From: Trichuris trichiura
Lineage: Eukaryota; Nematoda; Enoplea; Trichinellida; Trichuridae
Direction: 5' to 3'
Assembly (NCBI GenBank): GCA_037903355.1
Contig: JBAJFE010000037.1
Coordinates: forward strand, 558,001-622,000
DNA: 64,000 nucleotides
This document shows, piece by piece, positions 1-13,209 of this stretch. A program made the translations under genes and the position numbers. The notes under the pieces were generated by a model. That model was not told the DNA's origin. It made no database searches and worked only from the letters and a program-made list of their open reading frames with translations. How positions within the stretch are numbered: position 1 is the first letter of the stretch; every line of letters starts with the position of its first letter.

Positions 1-3000
1 AATACCATGCGTGAAAAGGTAAATACAACTTTGTTATTGTTGCAACATTCCTTCCAAGGGCAACATTTATTAAGCATAACATTTTTTGTCAGTCAGTGAG
101 CTGTTTTCTTGCAAACAGATTGTATAATCAATCGATAGGGTCGTTAAGAGAATAGTAAAAACCCAATTACAGCGTCACAGCAAGTTTTTTAAGCAGTGTC
201 CAAATGGTTCAGAATTAAACTGCATGCATGCAACTGCTGTTAGAGTAGCGAAAACAAAGATAATTATCAAAGACACTGGTTAACAAGGACGGGTTCCATT
301 TTTCTAAAATCAGAGATACCACTCAGTAGTCTACATACGTTTTATAGAATCATTTTACAGGTTTGAGCCGGGTGGGCTTTGATGCATAAACAATTTTTTT
401 CTTGACTTGCAATAGTTGATGAAAAAGACGTGAAGCAGTTTTTTAAGAGCAACTAATAGAAACAAATTGCAATAGACTATAATTCTGGAAGAGTGAATTT
501 TTGACTTACATACCATCATGCAATTGTAGTTCTGAATTAGCAAGTCACTGACTTTAGAGGCCATTTGATTGCTACTAACCTTCCCGAATAAAGTTTTCAT
601 CACACGTTTGATAACGTGTTTTCAATGACGTTCTATCCAGTTTAGGTAAAGAGATTACAGGTTAATATTTGCAGGACAAAAGGAATCAATGACGGTTCAA
701 AATGAAGTACAACAGTGTCAAACTCATTTCGACCGAGTAGATCTCCTCATTGCATTATGACTGGAACATGTTAGTATTACTTTACTTCTGGAGCAATTCA
801 GCAAAATCGGCTCCTTTACGGAAATATGATATTCCAGAAGCAATAAAGCCCACGAACTGCATTTGCTTGTATTGATTTTGTCTTCTTGCTAATGCATTCG
901 GATGGATATTCAATAAATAGTTCATAAAGAAAAACAAAAGTCATGATTACGAGAGGCTAACCCTACTACCCTATTGAGTGGTGCGACACTCGGCGGGAGA
1001 AGTTTTCATAACAGAGGCGTTTAATATAAATGCCATTAGCAATGGCCAAGTTTAGAATAAAAAATAAGTTGATTAAATGAACAACCAAAATCATAGCGCC
1101 TCATTCGCCCAGTCAGTGTTTAACGTAATGTTTGCAGGAGCTCACGCGCAATTAACCATTGCATGAAGAACAGGAATGCCTTTCGTAAACGTTATGAAGC
1201 TATACACTGTGGATTCGTATGTTATTGCGCTACAGAACTTAAAAACAGTCGTATTTCACAGGCTCAATTGCTCCCTTAAAATGGATAAATAAATCAAAAC
1301 GTCAATGACTGCATTTGGCTCAAACGATATAAATTAATATTCATACTTTTTCTTATGCCAAAATAGACTGAGCAATAAAAGAGGAATACAATTTGGAAGA
1401 GTGAGTAATTTTTCAAAAAATATTCCAACAGAAGAAATGTCCATCAGTTAAAAGGGCAGAAATTTTTAGAAGCACTTCATCAACCTTTTGCAGTACCACA
1501 GCTATCACCGGTTTCAAACGCTCTCAGTGACTATAGTTAGACGAAACAAATGCTTTCTTTTTGTTTTAATAAGTTAAACGTAACAGTTTTGATTAAAACC
1601 AGTAGTAGAGATGAACAACAGAAGTAGACCATATCTAACGTAATAATAAATGAGACCCTTTACGCTTGGATCACCTTTTGAGGAAAGTCTTTTCTTAACA
1701 GAAAAGAATTTAGATTAATGCTTACAACGCATTTTCCCACTACGTGAAAACAGTGACAACTTTAACACGCATTAATTTATGTTCCCTAAAAAGAAACATC
1801 TGCTGAGCATAGAATGGGAGAAGAATCATGCGTCAAGAACGAACACTTTTCGGAGTTAACTAAGAAAGTTAACTTCTCGGAGTATTCTCCCGGAGGGCAA
1901 ACAGGGTTCATCATTCTTCTTCCTGCAACTTTAAGCTTTGGCTTAATATGCAGAAAAGTAGTTTTATATCTGAACAAAAACATTAGAAAATCAAGTAACA
2001 AACCAATTCCACTGACAATGGAAGGAGAATTATTTGTTTTAATTGCTGACAATGCTAAAATACCTTATTGTAAACGGATGCGCAGGTTACTGTTAAGGGA
2101 CGGCAGCGTAAAGATATCATCGCAGGTGTTTCTTAATCCGTGGAACAATGCCCCACTGCAGGCGTTACTCAAACCGTTACGTTACTTAATCCGCTCCACT
2201 GTCATACTCGAAGATCAAGTGACCGTTTTCGTAGGTACTGCTTAATCTTCGAGGAATGCGTTTTCACAGATCCTAGTTTTATCCGCAGAACAATGCTTTC
2301 TCCTACGTGTTCCTTAATACGTGGCGATACTGGGCGGCGGAAGGGTGCAGTTCCCTTCGCAGCTATCATATAAGCTGTGGAACAGTGCCTTCTCGCAAGT
2401 GTTATTCAATGTGAGCGGTAAATGGGCAAAGAAAGTGAGTGACCGTGAAATTCCCCAAGTCAGTGTGCCCGCAGTTATTGTCCTGCAGGCCATTTTGATT
2501 ACTATGAATGTTCAGTGGCTGTACAGCGTGGTTAAACATGAGAAAAGAGAGCAATCCTGCGTGAAAAGGGCTTGCTCCATCAGGAAAGGCTGTGCCCGTC
2601 TTGCCTGACGCAACTGAGATGCGCCTGAAAGGCGTGGCGCTGTCAGAAGCTGTGAGGCAGATTGAAATATTTATAATTCAGTTTGATAATCCCTTATGCA
2701 ACCGGAACAGTGGCCATTTCTGGCGGTGACTAGAGGAAAAATACCCTTATTATGTGTGCGGAAATAACCCGCTTAAATATTACGAGCTGCTGTTGAAAGT
2801 TCCTCTGCAAAGACGGGCGCAAAATTTTTTCAGTTAAAATTTCGTAATATGATTGCATAATAAATTGATTACGGTCCTGTTAAGGAATTTATCAGACGTT
2901 ATTATGTGCATTGAAATTACGGTTGTTCAGCTCTACGCTGCTCAGACAACCGTAAACCATTGCTACTTGGTCAAAAGTGGCGGAGCTGTCGCTGATCAGA

Positions 3001-5559
3001 AATTGGCGGCATGCTCAAATGAAGCGTGCGACCAAATTCACGGAGCAAAGCCCTCTCTATGCATAAACGTTCTACAAAACGGAACCGTATAAGCGCTGTT
3101 ATTGGAAGAAAACTAAATACATTATTATTATTGATTAAAAGTAGTATATTAATACCAATATTTTCAATGAGCTTCAAGTCAAGTTGACGGCAGAACAATT
3201 TGTTCGCTGTGACTGGACCACGGATTATGATTACTATAAGGAGTAGCAATTTGTCCTTAAAAATCTCCAATAAAATACCATTTGAGTTATTTGGGTTAAT
3301 ACGTTGCCTAAAAGCCTTCTGAGCAAACATTTATCCCGCGGGGCTCATATCTTTCAGGATACACGAAGAGCACCCTGCTTTCGTTAACATGTATTAATAT
3401 TTATTAACTCAACAGTACAGCCTCATTCCTTTCTTAAAAGTTAATGAATAACAGCCGTTAGACCAACGCTATGCTTGAAGAATTATGTGAATGTGAATGC
3501 CTCAGAAAACATAATGTGTTGGTTAAGTGGACCAGTTGCCAGAAACTATTGACGGCCTGAAGCACAAAAAATTATTAGAACTAAAGAGTTTTAACGGCGT
3601 GAACAATTTTGTTTTCAGTTCAGACAATAGCGGTTAGTACTGTTCTGGACAGAGTACTAAAACAGTATGACAAACGACCAAAAGTTTTACGCATTATGCA
3701 TTGCGGTATACTTCCTTACTTGCAGCACTAAGAACGCGTGTTTAGCGAAAAGTAGTATCTATTTTCGTTATTTCAAACTTTAAATTGCGTTAAGATAACG
3801 ACTTCGCGCTTGTAATATTAACTTTGAAAGTGGCCTCTTTCAAAGAGTTCAAAAACAAATGCCGCAGCTTTCAGGATTTGGCTGACACCTTAACCAGGGA
3901 GAAAATTGAGTGAATAAACTGGTATCGTTTTTGTTTTTGTAGGTGGTTTAGAATTTCTACATAGCTAACCGGCCGTGTAACCGGGAAGTCTGATCCACAG
4001 GTTGCGAAAACCTTCTGAGTGTGGCCATGCTTCACTGCCTTGTGCCAGGCACGGAACGTGAGCTAGATCCTGACATTGACACAAAATCTCATAGCTTTAG
4101 AGTCTCAGTGATTAGCGATGCCGAACGTTGCTCATACGTACTGCCCAGCTATTTGCTGACATTCAACGTATAGTTACACCTTAATAATGAAGAGGGATAC
4201 TGCGGCGCTTGTTCGTCACGCTCTGGCAAAGAAGCATCGCACGATGGTAGAAATTGCACATATTTGAACAAAAGAATGCCGGCACGTCATAAAATGTTTG
4301 AATTCATGCCAATTTTGGATGCACAACGACTTTTAACTGTTCTGCTTGATTGGCACATCCAGAAGTGCTTCGATCCATTTTCTGCTTCTTGTACAAACAA
4401 CCATCTACGCAGCTGTGAACTACTTGGGCAACGGGTATGGAAAGCGCGTGAACGGGGAGTTTTGATGCATTCAAATTGAAAAAACGAAACTGCAACGGTT
4501 TAAGTCAACTTGGCAAGTTTAATAACATGTCTAATGCAAGTAACGTTCATTAACAAAACAGGAATGAACTGAACAAAATGATTAATAGCTTCTTTAACAT
4601 TATTCTTAGTTTTTCAAGACGGAATGGGCAAATGAAGCTACCATAATCAAGCGTATGGCATGCAAGTACCCATTTGGGCATTGACCGGATGTTACAATGC
4701 AGACTTGTTTTTTAAAAAGGATCACCAAATCGAGATGTTAACTCCTAATGCACCAGTCATTCTTGACTGTTCAAAGTATCAGGTTGGAGCTCGTTGTTGC
4801 TAGACAGCCTCAGGCAAAACAGCTCTGAAATTTTACGACCAACTCCCGCTTCCGACAATTAACGAAAAAGATTTTCCACTCACACATACTCATCCGTTAT
4901 TCCTAGCACACGACAGCGTATTAGCTTCTAAGCTGATACGGCTGATGAAATTCACGAAGTTTTGCTAATCTACTCTATCACTATCTTGAAGCAACAGACG
5001 CGAGCGCCTACGGAGGACGAGTCAACAAAAATTTTTGCATAAGCGTTCTGTAGATCTTTTCCCGCCGAGTCATCTTTCAAACCCTAAACAGCTGACTACG
5101 TACTATCAGTAACGGAGCGAAAGGAAAATCAGTGTGAATCGATTCAAATAAACTGATAACAGACTGCGAACATAGGAGAGAAACAAGAATGAACCTGCAA
5201 AAATGTAGCTTATAGAAGAAATAAAAATGCTCTCTATTCATCATAGCAACTTTTAAGCGGTTGCATTTCGCTGAACCTGGTAAAGTAATGTTACTTGTAA
5301 AAAGCCGTTATGCGTGGAGCGCACTAAGGCGTTAAATATTTGCATCATACAGGATGTTTCCTGCAAGTGGCTGCCGTCTGAAAAGATGAATTTAAAATAG
5401 CACAATTTAATCACCTACATTAAGTGCAACTGAGAATATAACAAACAGAAATGTTCAGTGGCGAAGCAAAGACGGCATTTTTAGTCCTTCTATATGAAAT
5501 CCTTAAAATTGTCACAGCTGCACGAACAACGTAAGTTTATAATGACAAGCATTTTCGAC
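1..5559. other. Left-hand stretch without an identifiable gene
   Basis: No exon in these 5.5 kb could be tied to a known family. The longest open frames (1814-2245 on +, 2971-3330 on -) are of a length expected by chance at this base composition and show no domain. The only structure I can support is a degenerate direct repeat around 2.13-2.42 kb, listed separately. The downstream end of the G-gamma gene begins at 5560. Confidence 0.5.
2131..2425. repeat. Degenerate tandem repeat, three copies
   Basis: A phrase close to GTGGAACAATGCC followed by a run ending near GTTAYTCAAT recurs at about 2139, 2287 and 2373, spaced 86-148 bp. Copies differ by many substitutions and small indels, so this looks like an old array or transposon remnant rather than a young satellite. 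The block is richer in G+C than its surroundings. No protein domain was recognised in it. Confidence 0.35.
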
Positions 5560-8034
5560 TTAAAGAATTGAACAAGATTTCTTCTCCTGGAATGGATTGT
5601 GCGAATCAGCAATGCCAGTTACCAGCACGTCTTGCGCTTTGTTTTTCTCGCAGTAGTCCATAAGGCTAAAAAGTTTCCATTGATCGAAATTAAATTTTTC
5701 GGGTAGGCTTTGGGGCAGAATCTCACAACTCATAAGAATAGACCTTAACTTGGGTTCAGTTGTTCCTTACGCGCGAAAATTCACGTGAAGAAACTGTTTC
5801 AAAATTTAAGTCATTGATTCAGACTCAACAACCGACGAGCGGCAGAGGAAAGGTCCATTTTCGTCTCACTGCGTCGTTGTCAGGCTTTTTCAAAAGGCAT
5901 TAATACTAAGCTGTTTCGACACAAATAAACCTTTTTAAGGGCATAGCGTATTAGTCGTTTGGACAAGAAAAATGACGACGAGAAGAATACCGTTGGCGAT
6001 TACATTTCACCTCAACAGTTGCAACAGAAAAATCGAACTATTTCAGCGCACTCGTAAAGGCAGGCTGCTCTCCGCGGAAACGGTTTCCATCAGGCGCACC
6101 TTAAAATTGCGGACGGAGAAAAATAACGAAATCGTCAACATTTTTCCATCAACGCATTTTCATGGACAAGATACCTGCTCTAGCGAACGCCTGCCTAATT
6201 CCAGCAAGGATATAACTTAACTCCAATCAATGTCGTCAAGCAATTCGAATGGCCAACATTGCTTGAAATCAATACTTTTACAAGCCCAACAGGAAGAGAT
6301 TTCGACACATAGCCTTAAACCATGTCAGAAGAGGAGTTCCAACAATAATGTGGTCAATTTGAAGGATTTGAATATTAATCTACAAGTCCATTTTCCATTT
6401 GAGATAAACTACAGAAGATATGTCGACGAGGGAAACTGCTACCCTGACCGTCTTGCAATATACACAGCACACAGGACTGTCAAACTGAACGATCGGCAAA
6501 GTAACGCCTATTTTTCTACTCGTCAGCAGAACGATCGAACTGCACGGTGGTGCAGATTCCCGTTTCCATTAATCAAACTGCTGTACTAGGCGTAGTCTAC
6601 AACGAGGAGGCAGAAACGTATAAGGCCGTATTCACCAAAGTGCATACTCAGCCTGTCCAACTGGTTAAGTGAAATACTAACGAATAGATCGATAGTAGCA
6701 GCTGACGTTCCAGTTAACTCACCTTACACAGATTGTCAGAGAACGGACCAGCCAAGAGGAAACAAGTTATGAAAGCATTTCAGCAAGCCCAAGCTACCGT
6801 AGATTAATGGAAATGTTAACTTCCTGGCTCCTCCTACCAAAAGTAGGACTGACACTTTAATTAAAGCATACGGAAATAAAGTGCTTCCGTAAATTAATAA
6901 AGCTGTGCTAATTGTGACTGACTCCCAGTTCAGACCTCTTCGACCTTCAGAATAGCTGATATCACGAGATGGCAATGCATACTTAGATTGAATAGGTTGA
7001 CTGCTTTGAGAGAATATGTGTACTTATATTTTGCTCGCTGACGCTTCCGCTTCACATACTGTCACTATTGAATCGAATTGCCAACTACGCGTAAGGGAAA
7101 AAGATTTTCCGCTGCCTAGCGCGTACGTTTACCACAGACAGTGAACGTGCAACCAACTGAAACGCCTAAAGTGTTTCTATGCTAACAGAGTTAACAAACG
7201 AGAAGAAGCCAGCGAAGCATGAAAACCTGTTAAGCCAAAGTACTTTCCAATCCTTAAAAAACCTTCACCTGTGTGAAAAGCGCGCTTAAAAGCTTTCTGA
7301 AAATGTTTCGCGCCTATGGGCAACGGGAGTAGGTTCGTTAACCGCAAGACGGATGGGCAGAAGCTAGAAAAATACCTAAAAATGCCATTAAGCTGGCGGA
7401 GGCAACAACAATGTTCAGGTCATTTTCGGTCGAACCAAAAAGAACCTGAAAATAACAACCGCTGTTGTACGGTGAACGCGCAGCAGCCTGAAAGGGCTGA
7501 AGCTGATGGCAGAACACGCACTGCACTGATTCACTCATTCTATTAATGGTTTCAATGTGTTTGCAAAGTTATAGATGGCAGTAGATCGCTAACAGATTGA
7601 ACAGGTCGGCGTGAATAGCAATGGGATATCGATTCAAACTGACCGTTTCTAGTTGAACAATGAAGTCTGCTCATTTTTATGCTCAAGAATGATCATGAAG
7701 GCTGTGGCACAAGTGACAAAAACCAATATACCTAATGAAAATTGCATGGCAGAATTATTGACAGTGATAACGATTAGGCGCAGAATGTGTAGATGGAAAA
7801 TAACGAGTGCTTTCCGGGTACCTTTTAAAGCAAAAAGAGCAAAGAAATGCCAAAGGATTTAATAAACGTTGAGCAACGACTTATTGGACGCCTGCAGCAG
7901 AAAAAGGGAACAATGATAAATGCTTACTCCCTCGCGACTTCAGAAATTTTCTTCCTTGGCAAGCTAGCCTCCATCCGCAGTTGTTCCAACTGATGCCTCA
8001 ACGCTTCGATCTGACCCTGTGCAGCCTTTGACAT
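5560..8034 (-). CDS. G protein gamma subunit
   Basis: Heterotrimeric G-protein gamma subunit, which pairs with G-beta on the inner face of the plasma membrane. CDS is complement(join(5560..5665,7928..8034)), 70 residues, the usual length for the family. Exon 1 encodes a coiled-coil start with EQLRMEASLPRKKISEVAR, which lines up with the animal pattern EQLKMEA..R.KVSKAA. It ends at a GTAAGC donor in phase 2. Exon 2 starts after a TTTTTAG acceptor and gives LMDYCEKN, the NPFQEKK signature and the CaaX box CSIL just before TAA. A final Leu predicts geranylgeranylation. The start ATG is at 8032-8034. The single intron of 2,262 nt is much longer than most in this window. Which gamma paralogue it is cannot be told from the sequence alone. 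Confidence 0.92.
5666..7927 (-). other. Long intron of the G-gamma gene
   Basis: This 2.26-kb intron has a GTAAGC donor and a TTTAG acceptor on the minus strand. Open frames inside it (for example 6230-6589 and 7316-7546 on +) show no recognisable domain and are treated as chance. No repeat of note was seen. Confidence 0.7.
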
Positions 8035-8359
8035 TCCCCAGCAAATTGAATTCAATGCGAGAATCAAGTTCTTCAAACTGGGAACAATGGAATAGTAAAA
8101 GTTAATAAATAAAAAAAACCTGTTGCAGACTGACCAAAAGAAGGGAATAGAAATTACGCTGCGGAAAGTTACACGCCAAGAAGTGCAGCCTTGGCCTTCT
8201 GTTGCCAATAGAAACGCGTTTGGTAGGAACCAATGAACCTATTAGTCCAACGACACTGGGAATCATTTAACCAACAGCAACTTGGCAAACCAATGCCCAC
8301 ATTCGGTTAACGTCAGATGGCAAACCTGTGCGACAAATGTATTGTTCTTTCAGCGTTCA

Positions 8360-8518
8360 ATGGCCCGTAAATCGCCAATCGATCCCATTTGGGATGCTGA
8401 CCAAGCCTATTTGACGTTATTAAACTTTCTCGTTGAAAGCACCGATGCGCATGGTGGCAACCTACAATGGAGGCAAACCACCGCTTACCTCCCGCGGGAA
8501 ATTTACCAACGTGCCTAA
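8360..8518 (+). CDS. Possible small protein, 52 residues
   Basis: An ATG at 8360 opens a 52-codon frame ending in TAA at 8518. It lies six bases after a strong acceptor (GTTCTTTCAG), as would be expected for a trans-spliced or 5' UTR-spliced start. The product begins MARKSPIDPIWDADQAY, is mixed hydrophilic with no signal peptide, and matches nothing I recognise. The stretch is richer in G+C than its flanks. It starts about 330 bp upstream of the G-gamma start, on the opposite strand, so the two could share a promoter region. It could equally be one internal exon, or chance. Confidence 0.25.
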   Translation: MARKSPIDPIWDADQAYLTLLNFLVESTDAHGGNLQWRQTTAYLPREIYQRA

Positions 8519-11500
8519 CGCCTAACTACCTTGCTTCATTCACTTGACTTCGCTTTGGGAAAGCATTAGGCTTTGTTATTTTCCGAAAGCATATGGACGA
8601 AAGAACAATCGGAGCGTAAAGTGCAACTCGGCTGAAGAAGAAGTATACGCCTAAGCTTTAGCGCGTTCGTCTTGTGACAAAATGTTTGAGTCCTTGTTTC
8701 TAGCATGATAATAATAGTAATTACAAACGTATAATTTGTGCAACGTCTTATGCATAATGAGCACGAAGTGCAACTTCTGCAAAAGTGCTATTTTGAGGTC
8801 TCATAATTCAGGATGAAGTTTTTTGTCAATAGAATAACGACAACTAAAAGAGCTATTCTAAAGTGAGCTAAAAAGATTTACAACCTCTCAATGTTGCCCA
8901 CGTTAAAACTGAAGAAACGAAAGGGATAATGAATGTTAGAAAAAGCAAATGATGAGATAAGTTCGCTCCAATGACTGCAATCATTTATCTGAACATGACA
9001 AGTGTTTTACTACGTATGGTAATTGATTACCCACCGTACTGGGGGCTGTCTTATTATTCTACAAAAGTCTCGATCAATAGCAGAACATCTTCTAGGTGAC
9101 CATGTAGAAAACATACTAATAATTATTGGTTAGCATAAGGATTGTAGCGCCGTTTGCTATCTAGCGCTTATTAAATATCCAGCAATTAACCGCGCGTTCA
9201 ACTTACAAAATAAGAAAACGAAACTGGTCAGAAAAATTAGAAACAACGGCTCTGCAAATAGGCTTATTGCAACTACAGCCTGAGAATGGTTGTGAGAACA
9301 TAATTTCCCCTCAAGCAAACACAAAACGTGCATGCTATGGTCACCAAGTTGCGCCCATCCGCCAGATCAGCTGGATGCACCGAAATGAAGAGTTTCCATT
9401 TGAGCTTTTCGGTTGCCAGTTTTCTGAGTGAAATGTTGCTTGAAAACAAATACAGGACACTTTCTGTTTTCGCTAAACTGACGGAGCTTTCGTGGATAAC
9501 GGAATTGGCCAGCTTAAAGTACGTAAAACGGTGCAACACCGGTGTTAGGAAAAGCTTTGACTTAGCTTTCACAATATGCTGAGCCAGTGGGCACCGCTGC
9601 AGGAGCGATGCAATTTCCTACACATTCTTAAGCACAAAAATGCCTCGCTAATTACTCGGAAAGTCAGCAAGTGCAAAGCCCTACCGCGAACAGTGAACCG
9701 TTTCGCTGGTGCAGCAAAGACAAATTGCGATAGATGGAATTTGCTGGAAAGGCATCAGCGGGAAAAATTGATCCCGCGCAAGTTATAAGCTGTGTAAGCG
9801 TGTTGTATGGGTAGGCAATGCTCTTCAGCCAGTTACCGTCACCTACAGAAATTGTTGCATGTTTTATGTACAGAAAAGAAAGCTTTTTAAAAGAGCGTCC
9901 TTGACAGTACCGAGCTTACAAACGCTCATTACATCGTCAGCGTAAAAGGTTCTCTAGCATTTCCTATCTTCTAGCAAATAGTTATTTCTATTTTTTTTCA
10001 TAACGTTGCCCTTTCGAAGAATTAATGTCAGCGGAAGTCACAACTGCGCTTCAAAACTTGCAAAGAGGGAATCAACAATTCGGGAACGACAGAGAATTGT
10101 CGATGACCTCTTATTGGCAGAGTTGAGTATTTAGTACATGTCAATCGCGAAAAATGCTGCAACTAACGGTGAAACTCTTAATTGAGTTGCAATGTTCAAC
10201 ATGTAGTGATGAAGCTCGGTACCAGCTTTAAAAAAAATTAGCAATGAATCCATCAAGGAAATGCTAGGACGTCTACTTGTTTCGGGAATACCAACGCTGC
10301 CATTATAGATTAAAAGATTTTTTGAATTAGAAATCCCCCTTACCCAGCAATGCAAACTTTTGCATTCAAAAGTAAAGACGCTCTCACGGTAAGAAAGGAC
10401 GTTGCTTTAACAGGTACAGCAATTTCCACGTTGAAAATGGAGAACAAGAAGAAGAAGAAAGATGCGAATAAACGACCAATGACGTATTTCACTGCAATGA
10501 CTGCAGTCACTCGTTTTACTATGATAAGTGTGTTTCTGCAAGATGCATCATGGAAGATTAATAACTTTTAAACATTAGATAGTTATTAATACACTGCAAA
10601 TACATTATGCGTGGTAATTTGTTGATAACAAAACTTCTCCCGCTGCAGTGTACGTCCCATTGCTTCATCTGTTTCTTCAATTAAAAAGGAGCAAGCAAAC
10701 GTACAGTAAATATGTGCAACAAGCAAAGCTTCCAGCACAATTTCCATCTTTACTGGACAAAATTTTCAACAACAATTGTGAAGCACGTACACACGTTACT
10801 TCATTTGTTGCCTAATTCAAGGCTATCTGCCATTGAAAATAGAAATGCATTAACAAAGCAGCAGAAAAGCAATGAATAAAACATTCAAGCAGAGTGTGAT
10901 TAATAATTAGCTCTAATGCAAATGAATTATGGGAAAGACTTATTAAGCTTTTTCTGTCGTTTGCAAAAAGTTTTATAAGAGCTGTGTGGAATAAATAATG
11001 ATGACAGGCCGCTTTTATAAGCTTACACCTCACTAGCTGTCGAAACTATCGAACACATGCTAAAAGAAATATTTAGCCAGCTTTGCGCAATTGCAACGGC
11101 GAATGGCAATTCCATTAAGTCATCACAAAAGAGATCACTTTTCAAAAAAAATCAATCATTAGAGCGGACCGCTTTTGTTGCTTTTGCACTTCAAAGCAGA
11201 GAATGAGTAAATGGTTGGCTATATTTATCCTCAGTGGAAAACGAAAAAGTTAACGTCGTGCTCACGCGATGTTTCGCTTACGTAGCAGCATTGAAAGGAC
11301 GGTTAGCTTACTTCCGTAGTGTGTTGTCAAATCATATGACAAAATTGCGCAGGGTTAGGCATTTACGTATTTCTTTACATAAACCAACCTTTCCTGACAA
11401 ATATTTCCCTTTAATTGCAAAGCTTCCAGGATACACGTCGCCTCATCATTTACGCGTACTGATAGAGCCATATGGCTTTCAAGGTCGAGATGTGCAACGG

Positions 11501-13209
11501 TTTAAAATTGGGAAGACGCGAGTTCGAACAGAAAAGGTCAGCCCTTTGGAAACAGTTCCCATTCCGTCTGTAACAAGGCAAAAATAGCAAAATATCAACG
11601 AATGAGATCGATTTGAAATAAGTTACTATAATAAGATAAAATAAGTTAAGTGAACTTTTCTAGAAAACTAATAAGTAAATGAATAAATGGGAACAAAGAT
11701 TAACAAAATGATGGAATAATAAAAATGAGAAAAAAAACGAAGAAAATTAGAAATGAAAATAAAAAAGGTTATTATTTTCCGGCGTCTACTTGCTCTTTTC
11801 AGTTTTTTCCGTCGGCATTCCTTCCATTCTATGACCAGAGGCCAAATAGGCTTTCTTTTTTTGTACTCTGTAAGCACCGCTTCTTTGTATTATAAAATTA
11901 AGCTGCAGTATATTCTGAATGCAGCATCGAAATGGCTTTTTAATTAGACAATGGACAGCGCAGCTGACGACAGCACTAAGTGCGTCCTGAAAGCTTTGCA
12001 AATGGAGTGAAATCTCCCCGTCAAACGAATGAGTTGATTACCTTAAAAGTATGAAACCAATGCCACCAGTTAGAGTGAATGGCATATTAAGCACCATGAA
12101 CTCGAAAACGTACCAATCTTGTGTGGAGCTACTTAAAATGACAAAGCAAAAAAGAAAGGTACCTGTGATCGTTCGTTATTAAGTTTTCTGATGCTGAAAA
12201 GTAATCACATTTTGGCAATCTGCAAACCTTGCACAACTCAGTCATATGAATGTTTGCTTTGGGGCGGACAAGTAGAACATCACTTGTTAGTACAGTTTCT
12301 CTTTCTCGACAACACAAAGCATTTCAATGCATCTGTAATAACTGGAGAGAACTCCCAAGTCTTTGGTTAGTTTGGTATCGCAGGAAAGCAGGCCACATCC
12401 TTCAAGTGGCGAAAAGTGGGTATTTCAAATTCGGTTCTGCGCGTAACAAACGTATCAGAGATTCTACGTCATAAATGGTAACAACGGTGCTTATAAGAAA
12501 GTACAGTGTGCATTAGTTTTAAAGGAGAGCTGTTCTTACTCTTAAACTGGGGGCAGCTCATAATTTAACATAATCTATTTTGAATTGGCTTTAAGCCAAG
12601 CTTCCGGCCATAAAAGAAAGAATTTCAGCTAGCGGCTAGCTCAAAGAATTCAATGAATCTTTCTATAACTGAAACAATGGCCGGATTGCATGAACGTCCC
12701 AACATTTCAGAAAATGCTAGGTAGATCATAATGAATATGGAATTTCAAAATTGTCGTAACATGTTAGAAATTCCTCTATTCCTGTCTTGTTGATTTCCAA
12801 AACAATTATTACGGAGTCTTCAGAATGCAGCTAATCTCGTTATAAGCGTCTTGAAGATAAAATCTTCTGCACCCGTTACCAATCATTTGGTTTCTAAATT
12901 GCAATCGTAGCGTAACGATAAAAAGCTTAGCACTACAATTATATAGGCATATTCCGTACCTTAAAGCTTCCTCGTAAAATTGCTCATAAGATTTTGCAAT
13001 GGATGCTAATTGGAACGCAGGGGAACTCATCGTTGCTAAAGAAAGGAGCAATCAACAGAACGAGTAGTTGACATAAATATTTGCGCATGAGAAACTGTTG
13101 ATTCACCTGAACCTTAACAGTAGCCCTTATGAAAACGTGAAGCCATAATATAAAAGCTCCCGTAACAGGGCTCCTTCAATAATACCTCAAAGTAACAAGA
13201 CCTATAGCC
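8519..13209. other. Stretch without an identifiable gene
   Basis: No exon could be assigned in this 4.7-kb interval. The open frame at 11234-11587 (+) starts with GTG, has no domain and is within chance length. A short purine-rich run, (GAA)n-like, occurs near 10447. Nothing else stands out. Confidence 0.45.

Noticed and set aside
1814..2245. Open frame of 143 codons on +
   Set aside because: At this base composition a few frames of 110-145 codons are expected by chance in 64 kb over six frames. It has no domain, overlaps other frames and includes part of the direct repeat.
4700..5060. Decayed BEL/Pao-type retrotransposon
   Set aside because: Short peptides such as TDASAYGG and THPLFLAHDS recall RNase H and integrase regions, but they are brief, in different frames and in the wrong order. 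Not enough to call an element.
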